Shown here piece by piece: positions 24,965 to 34,082 of a stretch of 64,000 bases of DNA. A program made the position numbers and the translations under genes. The notes beneath the pieces are model-generated. The model was not told the origin of the DNA and ran no database searches. It saw nothing but the letters and a program-made list of their open reading frames with translations. The stretch's first letter is position 1, and every line of letters begins with the position of its first letter. The stretch comes from Aculops lycopersici (Eukaryota; Arthropoda; Arachnida; Trombidiformes; Eriophyidae), in the NCBI GenBank assembly GCA_015350385.1, contig WNKI01000004.1:685912-749911 (forward strand), given 5' to 3'.

Positions 24965-26041
24965 TCAGGTTGACTCTATACCAGAGTCTATTTCAGTTGG
25001 TTTCCTCTTGGGGTTGAGTTTCTGTTGTAACAATTGGCATTGGTGGTCGGTTGAGTCCTTTGGTATTGCGTCACAGACAACATCTCTGAATAATGATAGG
25101 AAATTTTCAACCCCATCGTAGCCTGGAAATGTGTTCATATCAATGATTGCATAACGAGAGGTTCCATTTTCAATGATTATATCAATTCCGTAGAAGGTCA
25201 ACCCAAGCTTCTCACTAAATGTTTTAACAATTGTACTTAACCTTTCATTATATTCATTATCATCTTCGACTTTCATTCTGGCCATCAGAGTTTCCAAGTT
25301 CAGTTTATCCCTCTCGTCCAATTCAGTCAGCGATGATGAGGAATTGGGTTTCGATATGTCATGGCTGTAGAAGAATACCGTTTCATAGTCGCCAGCTTGA
25401 AAGTTTTTGAGTGAAGGCCGCTCAGTAATATAGTATTTGTCTTTGATTACAAACAACTTGAATAACTTGGCATTGTGATTGACAAAGGATTGGGCCACGC
25501 AAGGTGGCTTGACATCCTTGAGGCCAGCTTCGTTAAAGATTATGCACATTTGATGCGCCCCCGTAGAACCCTGAGCGAGTATTGGCTTACAAACAATGGG
25601 GAAAGTTAGCTTAGATCTTCGAATGCGACCTCGATTGACATCAATATTTGTGCTTGTCAAATGTACAAAAGGTGGTGTGAAAACGACACCTTCTTTGGCT
25701 AGGCCACTTTGTTCAATTAACCTGTATTGCTTGTAACGATCCAATAGAGATCTGTTGTTATCCAAAGGGTCGAGGACAACCATTTCAGGATGCTTCCTGA
25801 CATACGACTCAAATGCATTCACTGTCTTCTTTGCGGCCACATCACCCTGATCGGCCTTGACCAGAAAATCACTAATTTTATGGACAATTAGCGCAAATGG
25901 TCCCTGGTCTTCGAGTGGTCTTTCCAGGTCCAGCTTGACAAGTTCGCAATCTCGCTCGGCGAACAACTGCTCCAGCTCATTGGTATTGAGCTTCTGAGAC
26001 TTCTTATCGCTCCACCAGTATCCTATCTTGTATTTGGTCAT
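24965..26041 (-). CDS. ITPK1: Inositol-tetrakisphosphate 1-kinase
   Basis: An intronless 358-residue frame. It opens with KIGYWWSDKKSQKLN, the ITPK1 N-terminus. The ATP-grasp fold carries the expected motifs: HK54-55, CKP 151-153, the glycine-rich QGSTGAH loop 157-163, NHNAKLFK 188-195, RPSLKNF 208-214, GID with Asp287, and DMNTFPGYDG 301-310 whose Asp301 and Asn303 coordinate magnesium. All metal ligands known from human ITPK1 have equivalents. The enzyme phosphorylates Ins(1,3,4)P3 and Ins(3,4,5,6)P4, feeding higher inositol phosphates and InsP6 synthesis in the cytosol. Length is close to family norm, with a short polar C-terminal extension. Human ITPK1 has many introns; this copy has none in its coding region. 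Confidence 0.95.
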   Translation of the reverse strand: MTKYKIGYWWSDKKSQKLNTNELEQLFAERDCELVKLDLERPLEDQGPFALIVHKISDFLVKADQGDVAAKKTVNAFESYVRKHPEMVVLDPLDNNRSLLDRYKQYRLIEQSGLAKEGVVFTPPFVHLTSTNIDVNRGRIRRSKLTFPIVCKPILAQGSTGAHQMCIIFNEAGLKDVKPPCVAQSFVNHNAKLFKLFVIKDKYYITERPSLKNFQAGDYETVFFYSHDISKPNSSSSLTELDERDKLNLETLMARMKVEDDNEYNERLSTIVKTFSEKLGLTFYGIDIIIENGTSRYAIIDMNTFPGYDGVENFLSLFRDVVCDAIPKDSTDHQCQLLQQKLNPKRKPTEIDSGIEST

Positions 26042-28988
26042 GATGAAAATTTATGTGAGTGGTCTTGTGGGTTGGTTGAATGGTGCGTATCAATAAATGT
26101 GTGTGATGTTATTGATAATGTCGATTGATCGATACTGTGAAGGACTATCTTTGAGATAGCGTTAGGCCGGTTGTAACTATTGTTGTTGTTGTTTCCTCCG
26201 ATTTGCTCGTGGTGCGTCAGTGGCACGCGCAATTCCTTCGCTTCTAGTCTCAAGTTTTAGGCCCTATTTTGGTATGTGTTTTTGTAGCTTTGGTAGTTGC
26301 AGTTATCCTTTAAACTTGTGACTCAAGAGTAATATATTCGTCAACTAACCTGTTGTAGCAGAGTAATTGAGTAATATCAGTGGGTTCAATGGTCGGTCGC
26401 GTGTACTATGTAGTGTATCATGCCTTGTCGTTTGCTGCTTACTGTCAAATTACTGTTTAGAATTTGACGTCGATGACAACCCCAACGACAAATCATAACA
26501 AAACGCCAATTGGAGATGTGATGTGAGATGTGAATGTTACCAATAGTTGTGCGGATTGTTGGTACCTTCTACTTCTTCTTCTCCCTAATATATTATTATA
26601 TCTTTATGTACAAACAAACAAAGCTCTAGAGTCATGAGTTTTGTTGGTGTTGCTGATAATAGAAATGCGTGTGAGAGGTTGGTAACATCATGATGTCGAT
26701 CGTTGTCATCTCTGGCGTCGCTTTGCCTGGTTCTTCAAGTGGTTGTCGTCGGTTTTGGTCGTCATTAAAACTTTTGCCAATTTGTAGAAGTGGCAGAAGA
26801 ATGTCTAAGAGATAAAGATAAGCGGCGGTGGCGACGACGACGAGTTAGAGATTGCAAGCAGGGGTTTACTGGGAAACTCAATGCGCTTTTCTCGGTCTGT
26901 ACGTCTCCGTTGACACAATCTTACGCATCATTGGGATCAGGGGCAGCGCGGCGCAACGTTAATACTATGGCAAAACTCACACACACTCGCCAAACACACA
27001 TTCAAATATACGGCAGCAGCTATCATGCTCATGATAGCAGCTATGGTGGTGGTGCGCTGCTGCTGTTGCTATTAGCATCGATATGTGTTATATTTGGCGA
27101 ACACACAGACAAACGAGCAAGTTGTTTGTTCGATATTTCGCCACACACAAACAAACGGACGGACAAAATAGGCAGAGACAGAGTAAACTGCAGTGCACGT
27201 CCCGTGTTCGCCTCGCTTCGTGTTTGCCGAACTAGCGAGCGAGCAAGTGTCTTGCTGCTATTGCTGCGTGCAAAACTCCCGCCGCGGGCTCGCCAACACA
27301 AGTCTTGGCTCTCGAAAGACCCGTGCAAGTTACGCCCCCGCAGTTCGGGCAAAATCCGAAAGATTCGAGAAGGCGCGTCGGGTGGGCGCGCGTTTCTGAT
27401 TTGTTCGCTATCGAAAATCAACTTGATCGCTAGAGACTATATGCAATTCTAATGCGATGTCAACTTTTGGCCGAGAGAGGGAAAGAGAGATAAACTAAAG
27501 TGGCGCCACCGACCGATAAGCCACTAGAAATGCCAAGAATGACAATAATCGTGGTAGTGGTTTACGTTGCCGGTGTGAATAAAACGCAAAATTGGGGTAA
27601 CAGAGAAAAACGATGACACCAACAACATCAACAACAATAATAACGGCGATGACAAGATCAACTAGGTCTTCCCCTAGATGACAGACGGCAAAATTGTAAA
27701 CAAGCTTGACAAGCAAGCGATGCACTTTTAGCTGCGTATTTCCCGCTCCAGTTTCTCTCATTGGTTTTGGCCCACATCTAGTCTTGTTTTTCCAGTTTAT
27801 TGCGAGGTTGGCTGTTTATGCTGAATTAATAGAGACAAGTTCCACTTATTTACTGTGATGGTGGCAGATAAAGTAGACTGTTTGATCTGAAATTAATCGG
27901 AACATCTCGCAAACAAGTCAATCAATGAGATCAGCTTATTCACGTATTTAATTGACTCCTTAGTTTGACGCAATTTTTTGTGAGAACGTGATTCGAAATT
28001 GCATCACGTCTCCCGAAGTATACGAGATGAGATGATTGTCGAACGATGAGAGGTTGAGTGAGTAAGTGGGCTCTACATGTATGTGTATGTTTATGTTTGT
28101 TGGACCATGTAAAAATTGTGTTACTTGCAACAACTCTACCCTCTCAACACAAGATCATCAGCTCGGTGTTCCCTCATTAACAGCTAGAGGCGCCAAGAGC
28201 GGAGTGCGAAATGACAGGTGAAACTGTCGTCGGATCCCCTTACGCAGGGGAGCAACTTTGACTTGTACCAGGTAGACACATGGAGTGTTGGAATGTGTTG
28301 TAGCTGTTGCGTTTTCCTGTACAGTCGTTGACTTTTGTATTTTGCGAATCTTCGCACAAGTCTATTGCGAAACTTAATTTGAATTTTTTCGTAAAGAAAT
28401 TGTCTGAATACAGTATTTGCGACTTTTTCTCCTGATATTTTTTTCACAAAATCCCATAGACTCCTACACTAATTCAAAACTTGGGCCTGGATGCTCATTC
28501 GATCGATTCGCAAATTAAAAGTCAACGGGTCTAAATGATGTTGTGAGAATCGACGGTGTTAATGTACGCCATCAAATGGACACATGAGAGGCGTAATGGG
28601 ATGCGCCCGCCAGGTGAAACTGGGCTTCTGCTTGCACCGCGCTACGAGAGGACGACGACGTGGATGTTGCGTTATACTCTGTTTCTGTGACTTCATCGCA
28701 TGTGCTTCCTACGATTCGTTCTCTTACGGTGTAGGCCGAGGTGATTATTATTGTTATTATTAAACTTGGATTCTAATGTTATTCCAAGAATCCATCACAT
28801 ATTCTATTCCCTCAACAATCGGTAGGTTGCAGAACATGAATGGGCCTCTTGGTGTCACATTTACAACTAACGACCATCACGATCAGGACCTCCACTAGTT
28901 TCATTACGACTAGAGTATCTATCTAAAAAAAATTTTATATATTATTTCGCCCTCCACTATCGCAATCGACTATAATAAATTAGTGATA
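26042..28988. other. Intergenic region between divergent ITPK1 and STIM
   Basis: About 2.9 kb with no convincing gene. Frames such as the one at 26790-27452 begin without a normal ATG and have biased composition. A perfect 8-bp inverted repeat (GCTATCAT, 4-base loop) lies near 27018-27040. It should contain the promoters and 5' UTRs of ITPK1 (left) and STIM (right). Confidence 0.5.
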
Positions 28989-30347
28989 ATGAATCTCAAT
29001 AGTCAGTTATCAATCATCTTGGGGATGATTACAATTACTATTATTACATTGACAATAAGCACATCTTTCACTAGAGCACAATCGCAACAAGCAGCATCTC
29101 AAAACAACCAACAACAAAAACTTCCCTCCTCTGACGCATTCTCAGCAATAAAAAGTTTACACACTAAACTGGATCACGACAACGATGGAGAGGTTGAGGC
29201 TTTTGAAAGCAAAAAGTTTTTAGAATCAGACAAGCATGGCGAGAGAAAATTAAATTATTTACACCAAGATGGTAAAGATACATCTATTAGCGTTGAAGAA
29301 TTGTGGGAAGCTTGGACAAGCTCTCATGTACACAATTGGACTGTCGATGAGACTGTCTACTGGTTGGCCTATCATGTTGAATTGCCCGAATACTCGTCAA
29401 TGTTTGAGCAGAACAATATCAATGGAACCCAATTGCCACGATTGGCAACTGATTCGCAATTCATCTCCAAATTAGGAATCAATGAACCAACAGCTAAGCA
29501 CAAGATCTCAATCAAGGCAATGGACGTTGTATTGTTTGGTCCGCCTAAATCGGGTAGTTATAATAAGATCAGAGATATCATTGTGGCCATTGTTATAGTG
29601 ACTGCAATCTCATCGTGTTATATATTCTATTCGAGATTGTTGGCATCCCAACAAGCCTTAAGAGCGATGCAGCATCATGTTGAATCATTGCAAAAGGAAG
29701 AGGACCGAATGTCAGCCTTGCAGGAGGAGCTGAACAAAGCTCAGAGAGCTCAGGAGGCTGTTGCAACGGAAAAAAAGAATCTCGAACATCAGCTAGAGAT
29801 GCAACGCCAATTTAGTGCCTCCAACTTATCTGATGGATCGAGTCGGATAGCGAATAACAAACAGAATAATGGTGATAATATAAGTGTTTCCGCTCGTAGT
29901 GATACTAATGATACAAATGATTTGCAACTTGACGCTGTTGTTGCCAAACTAGAGGGTGAGGTCAAGAGTTTGCGGGAAGAATTGCAGAAAACCTATGACT
30001 CAATGGCTGAGAAGAAATTTCGTGCCCCCTTTCCCCTGCGCAGTTTACTGAAGGCAACTTATGACATTGAATCTCAATATTACGATGAAAAGAAATTGAG
30101 CCTTGAGTCGAAGGCAAACGAGGTTAAGATGCGTAATCAAAAGTTGCAAAAAAAGAAGACCTCTTTCTTAAGCTACTATAAGCTAGCTCAGGAGAACTCT
30201 CTAGAGGAGGACATAAATACTATTGTTGAGGTTAAGGAGGCTATTATGCAAGTAACTCGTGAGATAAAGGAAAGAACTGAACGTTGGCGAGCCATTGAGG
30301 AGCATTGCGGTTGTTCTTTAGATTTGCGGCATCATTCCGAAAAATGA
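28989..30347 (+). CDS. Stim: STIM, ER calcium sensor for store-operated calcium entry, C-terminally short
   Basis: An intronless frame of 452 residues from the ATG at 28989. Order of parts: signal peptide (residues about 5-30); canonical EF-hand with loop DHDNDGEVEAFE (62-73); hidden EF-hand region (DGKDTSISVEELWEAW); SAM domain (about 114-183); one membrane helix (about 196-215); coiled coil 1; then the SOAR/CAD channel-activating region (about 350-447) with QYY, a basic KLQKKK patch and the conserved ERWRAIEEHCGC block. STIM senses ER luminal calcium and on depletion activates Orai channels at ER-plasma-membrane contacts. The protein stops right after SOAR. The inactivation domain and basic membrane-tethering tail of animal STIMs (fly 570, human 685 residues) are missing. 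Coiled coil 1 is interrupted by an Asn/Ser-rich stretch at about 276-313. No donor site suggests a further exon. Confidence 0.95.
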   Translation: MNLNSQLSIILGMITITIITLTISTSFTRAQSQQAASQNNQQQKLPSSDAFSAIKSLHTKLDHDNDGEVEAFESKKFLESDKHGERKLNYLHQDGKDTSISVEELWEAWTSSHVHNWTVDETVYWLAYHVELPEYSSMFEQNNINGTQLPRLATDSQFISKLGINEPTAKHKISIKAMDVVLFGPPKSGSYNKIRDIIVAIVIVTAISSCYIFYSRLLASQQALRAMQHHVESLQKEEDRMSALQEELNKAQRAQEAVATEKKNLEHQLEMQRQFSASNLSDGSSRIANNKQNNGDNISVSARSDTNDTNDLQLDAVVAKLEGEVKSLREELQKTYDSMAEKKFRAPFPLRSLLKATYDIESQYYDEKKLSLESKANEVKMRNQKLQKKKTSFLSYYKLAQENSLEEDINTIVEVKEAIMQVTREIKERTERWRAIEEHCGCSLDLRHHSEK

Positions 30348-30604
30348 CACCCCATTACCATGAGTGCAGAGTTCCAAGTTCAAAACTTTGAATAGAAATA
30401 TAATAACAAGTTACTATTTTCCTAAGATAGTGACAGTATTAGATTTATAATTGTAATTGTAATTAATAAGTGTACAAAAAGTCCATCTATGTAATTAAAA
30501 TGAAACGAATGAAGCGGTCAAGTTTTCCTATTCCAGCGTCTAGTTTAAGTTGGAAAGCCAAAATAACGCACAAAGTTTTAATATTTACACTGTTATTATA
30601 GACA
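30348..30604. other. Convergent 3' gap between STIM and the unknown membrane protein
   Basis: 257 bases between two converging stop codons. It is non-coding and AT-rich, and must hold both 3' ends. Confidence 0.5.
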
Positions 30605-32851
30605 CTAATCAAACTTTCTATCTGATAGTATCATCATTTTGTCGTGTCTATCCCATGTTTTGTTGTTGAGTTGATCAGAAGGTGCTGTTTGATTTGAGCC
30701 AGTCAGTGACGAGATCGCAAGACCCGTTGCTTGTTGCACGATTTGATTACTTAGTGCGCTTGTAATGGGTAGCAAAAGGCCAAGAGATTGTAGTAGCTGG
30801 ATGAGGATGACAATGGTTTTTAGGAAGACAGGCACAAAGAGAGCACCTAGTACTAGAGGCAAGCTGATCACTGCAATTATTGGCCAAATCCAGAAGGACC
30901 AATCAACCTGTCGACGCTCTGCGTTGGGTGTCACCATAACCACCTGCCGTCCAAAGATATCGGTGAAACCGTTTTGCCACGGATTCTGAAACCCATTATT
31001 GAAACCATTCACTTGATATCCAACGTTATTTAATCCATATAGATTGTTCAATCTAACCAGCGGTCCACCGGCTTGAGCCGCGTAGCCAACATTTGGAACT
31101 GCGGTGATTTGGATCGTTTGCGGTTGTGGATTCAGCAAATCTCGTGAAGTCGACGAATGTTGAGCTGTTGCTTGCTGGAGTTGCGTGGATTGATATTGAT
31201 TTGCGATTGGTTGTTGATGTTGCTGCTGTTGCTGCTGCTGATATTGATAAGAACTAGGGCTGATGCCACCACCGTATAAAGTCATGGAGTCGGCGCCAAT
31301 TGGCGAGTATTGCGGACCTGGTGGTGGTGAGCTAGAACTACGACCATTTTGGTGTGAAACTTGCGACCCTTGAGATGCAAATGAGTCAGCAGAACTTGAA
31401 TGGCCCGGAATTGGTTGAAATGATGAGGACGATGGCGGAGCAGTAACCGAGTCCATTGGTGTGGTCGGCTGAACAGGTGGGTAAATTTGGCGCAGTTGTA
31501 CCGCGCTCGGGTGGTTCATCTTGCGCTCGGTGTAATCTTGTCGCTGGTCGTCATGTTCAATCAAATCATCAGGCGACATTAGCGAGCCAGGCGATTCGCC
31601 CACTCGGATGGTTCGCGTTCTCAAAGGTCTAACAGTTGACACTGTTGCAGTTTGATAGGATTTTTGGTCTCCATTTGCAATCTGAATGAGTGGCGACTTC
31701 CGCATTTGCAAGCGAGACGGCCGCAACTGAGGTTTTGGTTGAGTTTCGGGTTCATTATCAGACTCGTACTCATCGCCAATGATTGAGTTGTCATCTTCCT
31801 CTTGAGATGGCGCCTGCCCTTCAGCTAACACTAAAGGCCGCAGCCTCAGCCGCTGATACCTAAGATTGCTTGCTGTCGGCTGATATTGGCCCAATTTCCC
31901 ATAAGGACTCTTCTTCTTGGAGGAAGTTATGCTAAACAAAGGTCTCGAATCATTCGGTTGATCGTCCGCCTGAGACCAAATCTTTCTATCGAGCTTAATG
32001 GGCTGTTGCAATTGATTTGATGGGTAATCAGATATCCTCAGTCCCTTGTTAACTCGCTTGAGTGTTGCAATGTTCGGCCGTTGAGTTGTCGTCAAGGTTG
32101 TGCTTGAACCAGTGGCGCCGGTGGTTGTGGTCTTGGTGACAAAAAGTGTGTCGCTAGAGTTGGCGATTGGCTCGCTCGATATTTCAAACACAGCAACAGG
32201 TTGGCTTAGGTCAACGATAGATTTCTTCACCACCGTCGGTCTGTATGTGGTTATTGCGGATGATTGCACTTGACTTCTTTTTGAGGCAGAAGTTTGCAAT
32301 ATTTGATTCTTGTCCTCATCATGTGGTCGCTGTTTCGCGGTCTCGTTGCCATTCGGTCCATTGCCTTCATTGGTCAAGTTATTGCTGTATGCGGTGAAAT
32401 CCCGAGACTTATCTTCTCTTTTCAAAGAGTCACTACTCACGAGCTGATGTTTGAGGTTATGAATGATATTTAATAGTGAGTTATAGATGCTTTTGTGGTA
32501 GGACAAATCTTGATTCGTCGAGTTTGGCCTAGCAAAATAACTATGATCTCTTCTTCTTGCAAGCGAATCCACTTGTTGCAGCTGCTCAGGTGCTAAATAT
32601 TGAACTTGATTTTGGTTTTCGAATTGGAGATTTGTACTCACTCCGTCATCTTCATATTGATCAACTAGTTGTTGTGACACTACTGGTGGCAAACAATTCG
32701 TGCAAATCCGATGGTTACTCATCAACATCGATGGGCCATCATCTCTACTGGGCTGTTGGCTCAAAACAATGCATATTGAATTTAGGATATTATAAATAAC
32801 AACTAATAAATAGGGTAAATGGGGTGAGAAAAATGGGCGCTTGAGCCTCAT
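30605..32851 (-). CDS. Unknown secreted/membrane protein, low-complexity with C-terminal membrane helices
   Basis: An intronless 748-residue frame starting at the ATG at 32849-32851. A basic start followed by PYLLVVIYNILNSICIVLS forms a signal peptide or anchor. A short Cys pair follows (ICTNCLPP). Then come about 580 residues rich in Ser, Gln, Pro and Thr with few conserved-looking blocks and a poly-Gln stretch near nt 31217-31245. At the C-terminus a moderately conserved-looking block (NGFQNPWQNGFTDIFGRQVV) leads into two hydrophobic segments (about residues 653-672 and 676-705, starting VDWSFWIWPIIAVISLPLVLG) and a polar tail. The layout suggests a long extracellular stalk anchored at its C-terminal end. 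I do not recognise the family. It is convergent with STIM. Confidence 0.7.
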   Translation of the reverse strand: MRLKRPFFSPHLPYLLVVIYNILNSICIVLSQQPSRDDGPSMLMSNHRICTNCLPPVVSQQLVDQYEDDGVSTNLQFENQNQVQYLAPEQLQQVDSLARRRDHSYFARPNSTNQDLSYHKSIYNSLLNIIHNLKHQLVSSDSLKREDKSRDFTAYSNNLTNEGNGPNGNETAKQRPHDEDKNQILQTSASKRSQVQSSAITTYRPTVVKKSIVDLSQPVAVFEISSEPIANSSDTLFVTKTTTTGATGSSTTLTTTQRPNIATLKRVNKGLRISDYPSNQLQQPIKLDRKIWSQADDQPNDSRPLFSITSSKKKSPYGKLGQYQPTASNLRYQRLRLRPLVLAEGQAPSQEEDDNSIIGDEYESDNEPETQPKPQLRPSRLQMRKSPLIQIANGDQKSYQTATVSTVRPLRTRTIRVGESPGSLMSPDDLIEHDDQRQDYTERKMNHPSAVQLRQIYPPVQPTTPMDSVTAPPSSSSFQPIPGHSSSADSFASQGSQVSHQNGRSSSSPPPGPQYSPIGADSMTLYGGGISPSSYQYQQQQQQQHQQPIANQYQSTQLQQATAQHSSTSRDLLNPQPQTIQITAVPNVGYAAQAGGPLVRLNNLYGLNNVGYQVNGFNNGFQNPWQNGFTDIFGRQVVMVTPNAERRQVDWSFWIWPIIAVISLPLVLGALFVPVFLKTIVILIQLLQSLGLLLPITSALSNQIVQQATGLAISSLTGSNQTAPSDQLNNKTWDRHDKMMILSDRKFD

Positions 32852-34082
32852 TTTGGCAAGATTCTCTCCTCTTCTCTTCTCGTCTCTCCTCTTCTCTGGT
32901 GCTTGACTAATCGACTGACTCTCACCTATGGGACGCCGCTCGACTTCCTTCGAATGGAGAAATCAGGGCTCAAAAAGAAGCTCCAGACTTTTGTTGATTG
33001 TATCATCTAGAAAGCTCCCTTCGTTTCGCTTTCTCGAACAGCAAAGTTTCGATGAGAATTCAATCAACCAAAGGCTAGTCGATGGAAGTTCTCACGCAAC
33101 ACCCCGAGCCCAGGTGTGAGCTTGTTGCTAGTTTGCCGCAAGCTTGTCGGATGTTGTTGGTGCAAGTCCGTCAAGCAATTTGCTAGTTACGAGGATTGTA
33201 AGCGGATAACAAGTCAGAGAGGGAGATGACACCCTGAAGTCTACATCCCAACTGACTAATTGTATCATGTCCACTCGCTCAATCATTGAACACTGATCTA
33301 CAATGACACCTGTGCGAGCGGAAAAAAGGACGCAAGACAAAGGCAGGATATGACAGATCTATCCGTCAGTTGGTCGACCAATGCCGATCACTGTCACTAA
33401 TCTTGGTCAGTATGTAGGCTAGTGTTGTCGGTTGATGTCTGTGGCTGGAGTAAGAGAAATGATCGCAACCACAGGCGCCAATGACATCGCTTCCATCATA
33501 GAAACAATGAAGGCTGACCGAGTTTTCTCCGCCTGCTTACCTGTTGATGCTCTGATTATCGTGTTGAGCCGAGGGAAACGGAGAGAGGTGATCTCGCAAA
33601 CAAAGGTTTCTCCGCCTGTGGCTGTATGAAAATTGTGACTAGAGAAACATAACCAAGCAATTATGCGAATCCTTTGGCTCATGTTCCAAAAGTCAGAAAA
33701 CACGAAGCATTCAAATTCAAAGGCACAGGAAACTCGGGCGACGTTTTGTGGTTGTGTGTTTGGTTTTGTGTATCTGAATCTGTTTGTGTTTTTGTTTTGT
33801 TTTTTACATTATTATTGTAATTGTCATGTCGTCATGCTGTGTATCAGGACGTATCGGGTGTCAGCTCATTAAAGCTTGAGTTATTGTAATAGTGTGATAA
33901 ATTATATGATTTAATAAATAATAATAATTGTGATAGCGAGTTGGCTCCTGAGACCCAGTGTTTGTTGTTGCACTTCTGAGACAGGGGTGGTGTCTCGTGT
34001 TTGTCGTGGCGCATTTTAAGTAGAGATTTCGCTTGGCTATGACTAATAGGTTATATAATCATAAAATGAGCGGTAATGATTA
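32852..34082. other. Intergenic, no gene seen
   Basis: It contains the presumed promoter of the antisense membrane-protein gene (CTCTTCTC-rich near 32870-32900) and the 3' end region of the next antisense gene. Short frames here have no family resemblance. Confidence 0.5.

Noticed and set aside
26790..27452. 220-codon frame between ITPK1 and STIM
   Set aside because: No normal ATG at its start, Arg/Ser-rich biased composition, an overlapping antisense frame, and no recognisable domain.
28184..28447. Basic 87-codon antisense frame upstream of STIM
   Set aside because: Its composition faintly recalls transposon DNA-binding regions, but no motif could be supported and no terminal repeats are nearby.
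28989..30347. STIM as a processed retrocopy
   Set aside because: Neighbouring conserved genes are also intronless, the frame is intact with signal peptide and EF-hand, and no A-rich tail or target duplication flanks it.
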